Assembly: GCF_017355265.1 (NCBI RefSeq) | Contig: NZ_JADIJQ010000026.1 | Span: forward strand, 1-45,085 | Origin: Tessaracoccus sp. SD287 | GTDB lineage: Bacteria; Actinomycetota; Actinomycetes; Propionibacteriales; Propionibacteriaceae | Direction: 5' to 3' | DNA length: 45,085 nt | Shown here: piece after piece, positions 9,140 through 17,714 of the stretch | How positions within the stretch are numbered: position 1 is the stretch's first letter | Layout: the number at the start of each line of letters is the position of its first letter | Translations under genes and position numbers: made by a program | The notes under the pieces: generated by a model | What the model was told of the DNA's origin: nothing | Database searches by the model: none | What the model saw: the letters and a program-made list of their open reading frames with translations, nothing else

Positions 9140-10040
9140 GGCCGGCTGGTACCCCGACCCCGCCGGTGGCACCGACCGCTACCGCTACTGGGACGGCACG
9201 CTCTGGTCGGACGAGACCATCGCTGGCCCGCCCACCGGCGGTCCGAGTGCTGCTGGCCCCTCCGGTGGCGGCAGGCCCGGTGCCACGTCCCCGATCACGG
9301 TCAGCCGGGGCACGACCGGGGCGGCCGGCGAGCCGGTCACCGAACCGTCGCCGTGGCAGCGCGCCAAGGGGCCGGTCATCGTCGTCGCGATCGCCGTGGT
9401 CACGGTGCTGGCGCTGATCTGGGCGCTGACGCAGGTCGGCATCCTCGGCGGCGGACGTGGACCGGCCTCCAACCCCACCGAGTTCTGTCCGCCCGTGGGC
9501 GAGGGCAACTACTCGGTCGACCCACACCCCAACGACGGCCGCGTCCACGGTGGTGCCCTGTCCTACCCCCGGCTCGGATCACCGTGGAGTGCGCCGACCG
9601 TCGACGGACGGGTGCCGTTCGGACGTGACGTGCAGACCCAGACGATCACCATCGAGCAGGACTACCGCCCGGGCCAGAACTGGGTGGCCTCGGTGCTGGT
9701 CGGCGAACTGATCGACGGTGATGGTTTCGTCTCACCGCAGGCCGGCATGGACCTGGTCTCCCGCTGCATCGTGGGCGCCTTCTACGGTGACTCACCGGTG
9801 CAGCGCGACGACGTGGAGGCCCGGTCGCTGGTGGTCGACGGGCGGGAGGCCTACCTGCTGGAGATGCACCTGTCCTTTGACATCCGCGGGCTGGAGGCCA
9901 AGGGCGAGACCGCCCTCATCGTCATCGTGGCGACCGGAGCCAACACCAACTCGCTGTACTACGCCTCGATTCCCGACAACGCCTCCCAGCACCTGCCGGC
10001 GGCACGCGGGCTGGTGGGGCAGCTCAAGGTCGGGGCGTGA
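9129..10040 (+). CDS. DUF2510 single-pass membrane protein
   Basis: The 303-residue protein starts with a DUF2510 motif (residues 5-30, AGWYPDPAGG...YRYWDGTLW), a short Trp-rich module common at the N-terminus of actinobacterial membrane proteins. A Gly/Pro/Ser linker follows, then one membrane helix at about residues 82-102. The C-terminal domain of about 200 residues has no motif I recognise. With the N-terminus inside, the C-terminal domain would be extracellular. Two adjacent Met codons (9129 and 9132) could serve as start. It overlaps the preceding Suc_Fer-like gene, so translational coupling is likely. Its function is unknown. Confidence 0.75.
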   Translation: MMAEAGWYPDPAGGTDRYRYWDGTLWSDETIAGPPTGGPSAAGPSGGGRPGATSPITVSRGTTGAAGEPVTEPSPWQRAKGPVIVVAIAVVTVLALIWALTQVGILGGGRGPASNPTEFCPPVGEGNYSVDPHPNDGRVHGGALSYPRLGSPWSAPTVDGRVPFGRDVQTQTITIEQDYRPGQNWVASVLVGELIDGDGFVSPQAGMDLVSRCIVGAFYGDSPVQRDDVEARSLVVDGREAYLLEMHLSFDIRGLEAKGETALIVIVATGANTNSLYYASIPDNASQHLPAARGLVGQLKVGA

Positions 10041-10090
10041 ACGACCAGCGCCGCTTCTACTGAGCCACCCCGGCTGCTGCGACCCCGGGA

Positions 10091-10158
10091 GCTGCTGGCC
10101 CGGACCGGCTGCCGGCCCGGACGCGCTGCTGGCCCGGGGCCCCTGCTGGCCACGGACG
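10091..10158. repeat. 17-bp tandem repeat, four units
   Basis: Four consecutive units start at 10091, 10108, 10125 and 10142. The core is GCTGCTGGCCCGG, and the last unit is the most diverged. The repeat fills the gap between the convergent DUF2510 and GH3 genes. Confidence 0.7.
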
Positions 10159-10164
10159 CTGGGC

Positions 10165-11364
10165 TCAGCCCACCGAGGCCTTCAACTGCAGCACCCGCCC
10201 GGCCTTCCGCTGCACCTCGGCGGCGAAGGCAGGGTCGGTGCGGGCCGCCTCCAGGACGGCACCGACCATCTCGCGGGTCAGGGCCGGGTCGGCCGTGATG
10301 GCCAGGTCTCCCCCGGCCCGCAGGAAACGCAGGACCCTCATGCCGGGACTGACGTCCTTGACGGCGACGGCGGCACCCAGGTCGTCGGCGATCACCACGC
10401 CCTGGAATCCGAGGCGTTCTCGCAGGATTCCCGTGATGATCCTGGACGAGAACACCCCCTGCTGGTCGGGGTCGATCTGCTGGTAGATGGCGCTGGAGAC
10501 CATCACCGATGACGCCCCCGCAGCGATGGCCTTCACGAAGGGTGACAGTTCGGCGTCGGAGCCGGTGGTGACGGTGTCGACGGCGACACCGAAGTCGGTG
10601 TTCACGCTGACCCGTCCCAGCCCCGGGAAGTGCTTGAGGCTGGTGGCCACACCCGCCGTGGCCAGCCCCGACACCACGGCCCGCAGCGCCGGGATGGCCT
10701 GGGCTGCGGTGGTGCCGTAGTAGCGCTGCAACTGCCCGATGGGCGCATTGCGGGCCAGGTTGTCGGCGGGCACGACGTCGGCCACCGGGGCCAGGTTGTA
10801 ACGCACCCCGGCATTGGCGAGTTCGGCGCCCCAGCGCACCCAGGCCGCCTGGAGGTCGGCCATGGTCGACTGGGTGACGGCGTTGGGGATCCGGCTGAAC
10901 CCGGCACCGTTGAGGCGCTGCACCGCCCCGCCCTCCTGGTCGACCGCCACGATGATCCCGGCGGGCAGGTCGAGGGCCTGAAGTTCCATGGTCATCGCCC
11001 GAATGCCGTCGCTGGAGCCCAGGGAGTTGCCGAGCAGCAGCAGCGAGCCGACCTGGTGGGTGGTGAGCAGTTCCCGGGTGGCATCGTCCAGGGTGGGACG
11101 ATCATGGCCGACCATGATCAACTGTCCGACCTGGGCTTCCAGCGAGAGCTTGGCGGCCCCGCCGGGGGAACCGGACGGTGACGCCGGCGCGCTGGTGGTG
11201 GGCGCACCGGTGGCCGACGCGCTGGTCGTCGACGCGCTGGGATTCGTCGCCGACGCCGGTGGGGTCGGTGCCCCGGACGGGGTGGTGCTTGCGGGGGCGC
11301 AGCCGGCCAGGGCGCCGAGCCCGCCGACGGCCAGACCGCCCAGCACCGCCCGGCGGCTGGTCAT
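10165..11364 (-). CDS. glycoside hydrolase family 3 (NagZ-like) Tat lipoprotein
   Basis: The 399-residue precursor resembles GH3 beta-N-acetylhexosaminidases of the NagZ/LpqI type, which act on peptidoglycan fragments. The N-terminus has a twin Arg (Arg4-Arg5), a hydrophobic stretch and the lipobox ALAGC (Cys22), so it should be a Tat-exported lipoprotein. A Ser/Thr/Ala/Pro linker follows. Core motifs are DQEGGAVQRL near residue 142, KHFPGLG at 244-250 and IADDLG with the putative nucleophile Asp327. Two expected features differ: EGGR is EGGA, and the catalytic D-S/T-H loop is NTD at 255-257. Hydrolase activity is therefore uncertain. The start at 11364 is set by the ATGA overlap with the mycothione reductase gene upstream; a longer Arg-rich start at 11412 was rejected. 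Confidence 0.82.
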   Translation of the reverse strand: MTSRRAVLGGLAVGGLGALAGCAPASTTPSGAPTPPASATNPSASTTSASATGAPTTSAPASPSGSPGGAAKLSLEAQVGQLIMVGHDRPTLDDATRELLTTHQVGSLLLLGNSLGSSDGIRAMTMELQALDLPAGIIVAVDQEGGAVQRLNGAGFSRIPNAVTQSTMADLQAAWVRWGAELANAGVRYNLAPVADVVPADNLARNAPIGQLQRYYGTTAAQAIPALRAVVSGLATAGVATSLKHFPGLGRVSVNTDFGVAVDTVTTGSDAELSPFVKAIAAGASSVMVSSAIYQQIDPDQQGVFSSRIITGILRERLGFQGVVIADDLGAAVAVKDVSPGMRVLRFLRAGGDLAITADPALTREMVGAVLEAARTDPAFAAEVQRKAGRVLQLKASVG

Positions 11365-12809
11365 GAGGCCAATCGGTCGTCGCCGGCGGCGGCGGCGTGC
11401 TCGGCCAGCCACACCCGGCGCTGCTCGACCAGTCCGAGCAGCGCATTCTCGATCACCTCGGGCAGGGCCGGGTGGATCCAGTACTGCTGGGTGGCCACCG
11501 ATTCGATGTCCTGGCCGAACTGCATCATCTGGATCAGTTGCTGCACCAGGGTCGCGGCCTGCGGCCCCATCACGTGGGCGCCGAGCAACAAGCCGGTGTG
11601 GGGGTCGGCCAGCAGTTTCGCGAAGTGGTCCCGGTCCTCCATCGCCCAGCCGTAGGCGACCGCCCCGTACTCCTGCACCTTGACCAGGTAGGGCCGTCCC
11701 TGGGCCTTGAGTTCGGCCTCGGTCGCCCCGACCGCACCAATCTGCGGGTTCGCGAAGACGGCGTGCGGAATGAACCGGTGGTCGGAGGACCGCATCTGGT
11801 CGGGGTGCAGCAGATTGTGCATGACCACCCGCATCTCGTGGTTGGCCACGTGCTTCAGCATCGTCGGCTGGGACACATCGCCCAGGGCGAAGATGTGCTC
11901 GACGCTGGTGCGCTGGTGCTGGTCGGTCACCACGAAACCGTGCTCATCCACCGCGACGCCGGCGGCCGGCAGGTTCAGCCGGTCACCATTGGGCACCCGT
12001 CCGGTAGCGTTCAGCACCAGGTCGGCGTCATGGTGGGTCTCGGTGCCCTCGGCGTCCAGGGTGGTCACCCGCACGCCACCGTCGGGGGCGGCCGTGATCG
12101 ACTGGACGCGTTCACCGAGGGCCAGCTGCATCCGTCGACCGGCGAGCGCCGTGAAGGCGGCCGAGACGTCCTCGTCCTCGTGGCGCAACAGCCGGGGGCT
12201 GCGGTTGACGATGGTCACCTGGCTGCCATAGGAGGAGAAGACGTGGCCGAATTCGGCGGCCACGAAACCGCCGCCCAGGATGAGCAGGCGGCGCGGCAGG
12301 ACGTCGACGCGCATGATGCTGTCGGAGGTGTGCACCCGGTCGGCGACCTCGGCCGACGGCTCGACCACCGTGCGGGGCCGCGACCCGGCGGCCAGCACGA
12401 AGCGGTCGGCGGTGATCCGGGTGCCCGACGGGCTCAGCTGCAGGGTGTGGTCGTCGACGAAGGTTGCCGTCTCGCGGTGGACACCCACGTGGGGCTGGCG
12501 CTGCCGCCAGTCCAGGCCGCCGGTGCTGATGGCGTCAATGCGTCCGAAGATGCGGTCACGGATCGCCGGCCAGTCAACGTCCGTGGTCTGCTGGCTCACC
12601 CCCAGACGGGCCGCGTCCTCGGCGTCGACGACATGGTCGGCGGGCAGCACAAACATCTTGGTGGGGATGCAGCCGACGTTGAGGCAGGTGCCACCGAACC
12701 ACGGCGCATCATCGACCAGCCCAATCGTGAGGCCGTCCAGGCGCGGGTCGATCAGGGAGTTGCCGGAGCCTGATCCAATGATGACGAGGTCGTAGTGCTG
12801 AGGCTGCAT
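11361..12809 (-). CDS. mtr: mycothione reductase
   Basis: This flavoprotein of 482 residues reduces mycothiol disulfide with NADPH and keeps the mycothiol pool reduced in the cytoplasm. The N-terminus has the FAD-binding motif DLVIIGSGSGN, then the redox-active disulfide in FGGTCLNVGCIPTKMF, where the residues after CxxxxC match mycothione reductase. The NADPH-binding motif ILGGGFVAAEF is in the middle, FALGDV marks the second FAD site, and the C-terminal HPALPEV holds the interface His. It is the first gene of a two-gene unit with the GH3 lipoprotein and is divergent from the SDR gene, 29 bases away. Other disulfide reductases of this family are the alternative, but the C-terminal pattern favours mycothione reductase. 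Confidence 0.92.
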   Translation of the reverse strand: MQPQHYDLVIIGSGSGNSLIDPRLDGLTIGLVDDAPWFGGTCLNVGCIPTKMFVLPADHVVDAEDAARLGVSQQTTDVDWPAIRDRIFGRIDAISTGGLDWRQRQPHVGVHRETATFVDDHTLQLSPSGTRITADRFVLAAGSRPRTVVEPSAEVADRVHTSDSIMRVDVLPRRLLILGGGFVAAEFGHVFSSYGSQVTIVNRSPRLLRHEDEDVSAAFTALAGRRMQLALGERVQSITAAPDGGVRVTTLDAEGTETHHDADLVLNATGRVPNGDRLNLPAAGVAVDEHGFVVTDQHQRTSVEHIFALGDVSQPTMLKHVANHEMRVVMHNLLHPDQMRSSDHRFIPHAVFANPQIGAVGATEAELKAQGRPYLVKVQEYGAVAYGWAMEDRDHFAKLLADPHTGLLLGAHVMGPQAATLVQQLIQMMQFGQDIESVATQQYWIHPALPEVIENALLGLVEQRRVWLAEHAAAAGDDRLAS

Positions 12810-12826
12810 GGCCCCAGTCTCCCACC

Positions 12827-12832
12827 TACAGT
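12827..12832 (+). promoter_or_regulatory. -10 element of a probable leaderless SDR transcript
   Basis: TACAGT lies 6 bases before ATG 12839 with no ribosome binding site between them. Transcription should start at or next to the A of the start codon. No -35 element is obvious. Confidence 0.55.
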
Positions 12833-12838
12833 GGAGCC

Positions 12839-13657
12839 ATGGCTTCCCGTGACCACGCCCCAGACCAGACTCGCAGCACCCTCGACCCGCACCGGGACGA
12901 CTGGGCCCTGGTCACCGGCGCGACCGGCGGCATCGGCGCTGAGTTCGCCCGCTACCTCGCCCGGCACGGCACCCATCTGGTCCTGACCGGCCGGGACACG
13001 GTGAAGCTGGGTGATCTGGCCCAGGAGCTGGGCGCCACCGGGGTGCAACTGGTGCTGCTGCCCGTCGAGCTCGCCGACCACGACGCCCGGGTGGGGCTGC
13101 ACCGTCAACTGGTCGACGACGGCATCACCATCTCGACCTTGGTCAACAACGCCGGCTACGGCATCATCGAGCCTGTCCTGGACAGCGAGCCGGACGCCCT
13201 GCTGGGCATGCTCGAGGTCAATGTGATGGCACTGACCCACCTGACCCGGCTGTTCCTGCCGGCCATGGTCGAGGCGGGGCAGGGCAGCATCATCAATGTC
13301 GCCAGCACCGCCAGCTTCCAGCCCATCCCCGGCATGGCCGCCTACGCAGCCTCCAAGGCGTACGTGCGCAGCTTCAGTACCTCCCTGTGGCACGAGACCC
13401 GCGGGTCAGGGGTGCGGGTCGTGTGCGTCAGCCCCGGCCCCACGTCCACCGGGTTCTTCGCGCGTGCCGGGGCCGAGAACGTGCTGGTCAACCGCCGTCA
13501 GCCGGCCGACGTGGTGGAGACGACCTTTGCCGCCCTGAAGGCGCACCGACCCTCGGTCATCGACGGTGCCGGGAACCGGGTCACGGCGCTGGCGAACCGG
13601 TTCGTGCCGGAACGGGTCTCGACGGTGCTGGCAGGTTTCGTCACCCGCGAACGGTGA
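12839..13657 (+). CDS. SDR family NAD(P)-dependent oxidoreductase
   Basis: This is a classical short-chain dehydrogenase of 272 residues. The dinucleotide-binding motif is TGATGGIGAEFA, the stability motif is NNAGYG, and the catalytic Ser is in the STAS segment. The catalytic Tyr and Lys are in YAASKAYV. An Arg two residues after the expected Asp position in the TGRD segment suggests NADP preference, which is only an inference. The substrate cannot be assigned. The ATG has no ribosome binding site and follows a -10 hexamer by 6 bases. The 3' end overlaps the convergent GerMN gene by 17 bases. Confidence 0.88.
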   Translation: MASRDHAPDQTRSTLDPHRDDWALVTGATGGIGAEFARYLARHGTHLVLTGRDTVKLGDLAQELGATGVQLVLLPVELADHDARVGLHRQLVDDGITISTLVNNAGYGIIEPVLDSEPDALLGMLEVNVMALTHLTRLFLPAMVEAGQGSIINVASTASFQPIPGMAAYAASKAYVRSFSTSLWHETRGSGVRVVCVSPGPTSTGFFARAGAENVLVNRRQPADVVETTFAALKAHRPSVIDGAGNRVTALANRFVPERVSTVLAGFVTRER

Positions 13658-14657
13658 AGTGGCGGCGCTGTTCGGGGGCTTGGGCCGACCGGACCCGCAG
13701 TTCGTACTCCCCCGGCGGAAGGACCACGGTGGCGAGGAACGACCGCCAGCCGGCCTCGTTGCCGGTGGCGGCCACGGTGCCCTGACGCACCACCTTCTCC
13801 TCGGCGTCGAGCACCTGCCAGGCGATGGTGGTGTCGGCGAGGACCACCTGCTGGTAGCCGCGGATCCTCACCTCACCGGGTGCCACCGGGACCACCGGTT
13901 CCGGGGTGAGGATCCACAGCAGACCCAGCGGGGCCGTCCCGTTCTTTCGGAAGTCGGCGGCCGGGGCGCCAATCACCGGCAGGTTCGGGGACCCGTCGAT
14001 CAGGATCTGGACCGTGCGTTCCCCGGTCTGGTCGCCGATGGTGCCGATGGCGGTGTAGACGACCTGGTTGATGGCCGCCTCGGCGACCGCGCGGGTGGTG
14101 AAGGTGGCGAAGGCCGGGGCCGAGATGTCGATGACGATGCGCGAGCCGGTCACGGTGGCCGAGTTGACCTGTCCGCCGGCCCACAGGGAGCTGTACGAGG
14201 AGTCCTGTGGGGCGACGTTGAGGACGGCCCCGACGGCGGTGGCGAGTCGGTCGTCCTGGGTCGGCAGGTCGCGGAACTCGCGGTAGAGGCGGCGGTCGGC
14301 CCCGACGTAGTAGATCGGCAGGTCTCGCTGCATCGTCGGCAGTGACGGCGGCGCGTTGGACGAGACGGTCTGGTTGGCGGTCGTGCTGGACATCGGCACC
14401 TCGGGCCGGCCCAGCAGCGACAGCTGCGGCACCAGCACCGGCAGGGCCAGACCGACCAGCAGCGCCGCCACGGCCGCGGACAGCACCCAGCGGAAGCGTC
14501 GGCGGCGTGGCCCGCGGGCCTCGGTGCGGTTGGCGGCGGTGAGCAACTCGGCCAGGCGCTCGGGCGGTTCGACGGCGTTCGCGCGTTGGTTCAACACCCG
14601 GCGGATGGTGCTGGCGGCCTCGTCCTCCAGCGGCATCAGGTCCTTGTCGTCAGTCAT
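13641..14657 (-). CDS. membrane-anchored GerMN/Gmad2-domain protein, partner of ECF sigma factor
   Basis: The 338-residue protein has a cytoplasmic segment of about 55 residues, one membrane helix at about 57-76, and an extracytoplasmic part. The first external half resembles a GerMN domain (IYYVGADRRLYREFR, then TAVGAVLNVAP). The last 100 residues resemble Gmad2, an immunoglobulin-like domain of spore germination proteins. It overlaps the upstream sigma factor gene by 8 bases. The layout of a short cytoplasmic tail, a helix and an external domain fits an anti-sigma or sensory role, but the cytoplasmic part has no recognisable zinc-binding anti-sigma motif. I chose ATG 14657 because GAGGTGG lies upstream; the start 10 codons earlier has no support. 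Confidence 0.75.
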   Translation of the reverse strand: MTDDKDLMPLEDEAASTIRRVLNQRANAVEPPERLAELLTAANRTEARGPRRRRFRWVLSAAVAALLVGLALPVLVPQLSLLGRPEVPMSSTTANQTVSSNAPPSLPTMQRDLPIYYVGADRRLYREFRDLPTQDDRLATAVGAVLNVAPQDSSYSSLWAGGQVNSATVTGSRIVIDISAPAFATFTTRAVAEAAINQVVYTAIGTIGDQTGERTVQILIDGSPNLPVIGAPAADFRKNGTAPLGLLWILTPEPVVPVAPGEVRIRGYQQVVLADTTIAWQVLDAEEKVVRQGTVAATGNEAGWRSFLATVVLPPGEYELRVRSAQAPEQRRHFTVRG

Positions 14658-15096
14658 CGCGGGCCCCCACCTCGGTGAGGGTGTCACGCACGGACTGCAG
14701 CGCGCGGTGGGTGTGGGAACTCACGGCGGTGCGGGAGATGCCCAGGGTGCGGGCGATGTCGGACTCGTCCAGCTCGAGGTAGTAGCGCAGCACCAGCACC
14801 TCGCGTTGGCGCTGCGGCAGCGCCTCGATCATCGCGAAGACGCCCTGCTCGGCGGGGGCCGACGCGACCGGACGCTTGGCCGAGCGGGTCCGGTTCAGCA
14901 CCGAGACGCGCAGGTACTGCTGGGCCTGGTCAAGGCTCTCGAACTGTTCGCGGCGCTGGTGAACGGCCAGCACGGCGTCGGAGACCACGTCAGCAGCGGT
15001 CTCCGCGGCGCCCAGCAGCAGCGTGGCGAGCCGCACCATCGGCGCCCACTGGGCCTCGTACAACTCGCGCAACCAGAGGTCGTCCCGACGTGCCAT
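14650..15096 (-). CDS. ECF (SigE-family) RNA polymerase sigma factor
   Basis: The 148-residue protein is a small sigma-70 factor with region 2 (LRELYEAQWAPMVRLATLLLG, with the later DVVSDAVLAVHQR) and region 4 (LPQRQREVLVLRYYLEL, then IARTLGISRTAVSSHTHRAL), a helix-turn-helix for the -35 element. Size and motifs match SigE-type ECF factors of actinobacteria. It starts 12 bases after the ccsB stop and overlaps the GerMN gene, so it appears to be part of the cytochrome c maturation operon. The regulon is unknown. Confidence 0.87.
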   Translation of the reverse strand: MARRDDLWLRELYEAQWAPMVRLATLLLGAAETAADVVSDAVLAVHQRREQFESLDQAQQYLRVSVLNRTRSAKRPVASAPAEQGVFAMIEALPQRQREVLVLRYYLELDESDIARTLGISRTAVSSHTHRALQSVRDTLTEVGARDD

Positions 15097-15108
15097 GCCG
15101 CTGTCCGC

Positions 15109-16158
15109 TCAGATGCCCGCGTAGGAGTGCAGGCCGCTGACCAGCAGGTTGATCCCCACGAAGTTGAACCAGAACGAGGCGACGCCCACGACCGCGATGA
15201 TGGCAGCGTTGCGGCCCTTCCAGCCGGCGGTGGCCCGGGCATGCAGGTAGGCGGCGTAGATCACCCAGGTGACCAATGACCAGGTCTCCTTCGGGTCCCA
15301 GCCCCAGAAACGTCCCCAGGCGTACTCGGCCCAGACCGCCCCGGCGGCGATGGTGAACGTCCACACGGGGAAGGCGAAGGCGTGGGCGCGGTAGGACAAC
15401 CGGTCGATCACGGCCAACGAGGGGATGCGGGCCAGGAAGCCGGTCAACACCGGGTCAGGGTTGCGGGTGCGCTGGGCCAGGGCGACGGTCCCCGACCATT
15501 CCTGGGCCAGCTCGTCGGCGCTGGAGGTCGGCGGCGGGGTGCCGTCGGCGGTGGTGGCGGTGCCGGTGGGGGCGGCGGCGAGCCGCTTCTCCGCGGACAG
15601 CACGGCGCTGCGCTTGATCAGGTACAGGATGGAGGCGGCCGCGCCCAGATTGAAGGCAGCGGCGGAGATGCAGGCGGCGACGATGTGGATGATGAACCAC
15701 ACCGAGTGCAGCGCCGGCACCAGGGGGGCCACCTCGACGTAGAAGACGGTCACGGCCAGCCCGTTGCCGACGGCCAGCAGCAGCATCACCGGCAGGCCGA
15801 GCCAGCGCAGGTTCCACCGCCAGGCCCCGACCAGGTACACGACCACCGCGAAGAACAGGGCGGTGATCACGAACTCGTACATGTTGCCCCAGGGCATCCG
15901 TTCGGCCGCGACGCCGCGCAGGACCACCCCGGCACCGTGGGCGATCGCGCCCAGCACGGCCAGCATCATGCCGAGACGGCCCCACATGTCGCTGCGCATG
16001 CGCACCGGGTCGAGGTCGTCACCGCCGGCTGCGTCGGCGTCCGCCTTGAGGGCGACGCCCCGGATCGAGGCCCACTCGGCGCTGTGGGCGATCAGGCCCA
16101 GGATGTAGAGGACGAACGAGACGACCACACCCAGGCTGGAGTACTCGGCGGTGGTCAT
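15109..16158 (-). CDS. ccsB: cytochrome c biogenesis protein CcsB/CcsA-type (ResC)
   Basis: This 349-residue multi-pass membrane protein is the haem-handling half of the system II cytochrome c synthase. The hallmark is the Trp-rich WWD segment WGRFWGWDPKETWSL near residue 300, which holds haem on the outside of the membrane. Conserved His residues flank it, including HSVWFIIHIV. About eight hydrophobic segments are visible. With ResB, whose gene it overlaps as ATGA, it attaches haem to CxxCH motifs of exported apocytochromes. The gene order equals mycobacterial Rv0525-Rv0529. Confidence 0.94.
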   Translation of the reverse strand: MTTAEYSSLGVVVSFVLYILGLIAHSAEWASIRGVALKADADAAGGDDLDPVRMRSDMWGRLGMMLAVLGAIAHGAGVVLRGVAAERMPWGNMYEFVITALFFAVVVYLVGAWRWNLRWLGLPVMLLLAVGNGLAVTVFYVEVAPLVPALHSVWFIIHIVAACISAAAFNLGAAASILYLIKRSAVLSAEKRLAAAPTGTATTADGTPPPTSSADELAQEWSGTVALAQRTRNPDPVLTGFLARIPSLAVIDRLSYRAHAFAFPVWTFTIAAGAVWAEYAWGRFWGWDPKETWSLVTWVIYAAYLHARATAGWKGRNAAIIAVVGVASFWFNFVGINLLVSGLHSYAGI

Positions 16159-17714
16159 GGGTGCGCTCCTGGTGGTGGGGTGGTGGTTCTGGGGCTGACA
16201 CTACTCAAGACGGCGGTGATGTCGTCGGCAAGACCGGTACGCGAATCGGCACGGTCCAGACCGCCGACCTCGACGGTGTCGTCGTCGAGCAGCTTGACCC
16301 ACAGCCGGCGGGGCCGCACGAACAGGCTCAGGCACAGCCCCAGCACGCCGACCGCCAGCGCGCCGGCGGCAACGGGAAGGCCGGGTGAGTGGCTGATCTG
16401 CAGCTTGGTCCAGCGCGACCAGCCGTCGAACTGGATCGAACCCTGGCCGTCGGGCAGTTCGTAGAGCTGGCCGGGCTTGAGCCGGAACGAGACGATCTGG
16501 CCGTCGCGGGTGATCTGCGTCATGCCCGTCTTGTCCAGGCTGTACACGTTCTCGGGGCGTCCGGTCTCCTCCTTGGGGGCACCGGTCCAGGCATTGAGGA
16601 ACAGCTCGGGGTTGTCGGCGTCCGGGAACGTCGAGCGGGGGCCGAGCTGGTCGACGGTGGCGGTCGGCAGGAACCAGCCCTCGAAGGCGAGGCGCTTGGG
16701 GCGGGCGTCGTGGGCCTTGATCACCCCGAAGCTGGAGAAGTTGCCGTCCTGGGGCTGGAAGACCACTGGGCCCGAGAGGGCGATGTTGCCGCTGGCGTCC
16801 TTGACGGTCACGTGGGCGGCGTACCCGTGGCCGAGCAGGTGCACGTTGACCCCGTCGATGGTCAGCGGCCGGTTGACCTCGACGTTGACGTTCCTGGTCT
16901 GTTCGGCGGTGGTGGCGGTCACGTCGGCGTTGAACAGGCGGGCGGCGCCGCGCTGGACGTTGCCGCGCTCGAAGGCGGCGTGGAAGCGGTTGACCTTGAG
17001 CGAGAACGGCGGCAGGTCGTTCATGTCGACGCCGGGGCCGGCGTTGAACTCGTCGTACTGGGTGATGACGTTGCTGAAGCCGGCACCCTCGACCACGGTG
17101 GCGGTCCCCTTGAAGGTGAACATGTTGTTGTAGGCCACCGCACCCAGCACGAAGATCAGGCTGAGGTGGAAGACCAGGTTGCCGAACTCACGCAGGTAGC
17201 CGCGCTCGGCCGACAGGCCCGACTCGTGGGCGACGACGCGGAAGCCCTTGCGCTTGAGCACCGCGGTGGCGGTGGCCAGGGACGCGTCCGGGCCCGCTGC
17301 CAGCGTCCCGCGTCCCCATTCCGGCAGTCGGCTCAACCGGGCCGGGATCCGCGGCGGCGGCGTGCGCAGGGCCCGCCAGTAGACCTTGATGCGGGGCAGG
17401 ATGCAGCCGATCAGGCTGACGAACAACAGCAGGTAGATGGCGGCGAACCAGGGCGAGCCGTAGACGTCGTAGAGGTGCAGCGCCCGGTAGATGCGGTCGA
17501 GTTCGGGGTTTGCCTCGGCGAAGTCGATCACCCGGATCGGTGAGACCGCCTCCTGGGGGATCAGCGAGCCGGGAATGGCGGCCAACGCCACCAGGAACAG
17601 CAGCACCAGCGCGGTGCGCATGCTGGTGAGCTGCGTCCATCCCCAGCGGAGGAATTCCAGCGGTCCCAGCGCTGGGTCGGACGGCCGGGACTTCTTCGGT
17701 GTCTGCTCACTCAT
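16155..17714 (-). CDS. resB: cytochrome c biogenesis protein ResB
   Basis: The 519-residue protein forms the system II haem lyase with CcsB. It has membrane helices near the N-terminus (ALVLLFLVALAAIPGSLIPQ; SPWFAAIYLLLFVSLIGCILPRI) and one near the start of the external domain. A large external domain follows, then a last helix LPVAAGALAVGVLGLCLSLF and a cytoplasmic tail. ATG 17714 was chosen because it overlaps the ccdA stop (TGATG). The open frame extends 159 codons further upstream through ccdA, but that part is an Arg/Gly/Pro-rich shadow. Confidence 0.93.
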   Translation of the reverse strand: MSEQTPKKSRPSDPALGPLEFLRWGWTQLTSMRTALVLLFLVALAAIPGSLIPQEAVSPIRVIDFAEANPELDRIYRALHLYDVYGSPWFAAIYLLLFVSLIGCILPRIKVYWRALRTPPPRIPARLSRLPEWGRGTLAAGPDASLATATAVLKRKGFRVVAHESGLSAERGYLREFGNLVFHLSLIFVLGAVAYNNMFTFKGTATVVEGAGFSNVITQYDEFNAGPGVDMNDLPPFSLKVNRFHAAFERGNVQRGAARLFNADVTATTAEQTRNVNVEVNRPLTIDGVNVHLLGHGYAAHVTVKDASGNIALSGPVVFQPQDGNFSSFGVIKAHDARPKRLAFEGWFLPTATVDQLGPRSTFPDADNPELFLNAWTGAPKEETGRPENVYSLDKTGMTQITRDGQIVSFRLKPGQLYELPDGQGSIQFDGWSRWTKLQISHSPGLPVAAGALAVGVLGLCLSLFVRPRRLWVKLLDDDTVEVGGLDRADSRTGLADDITAVLSSVSPRTTTPPPGAHP

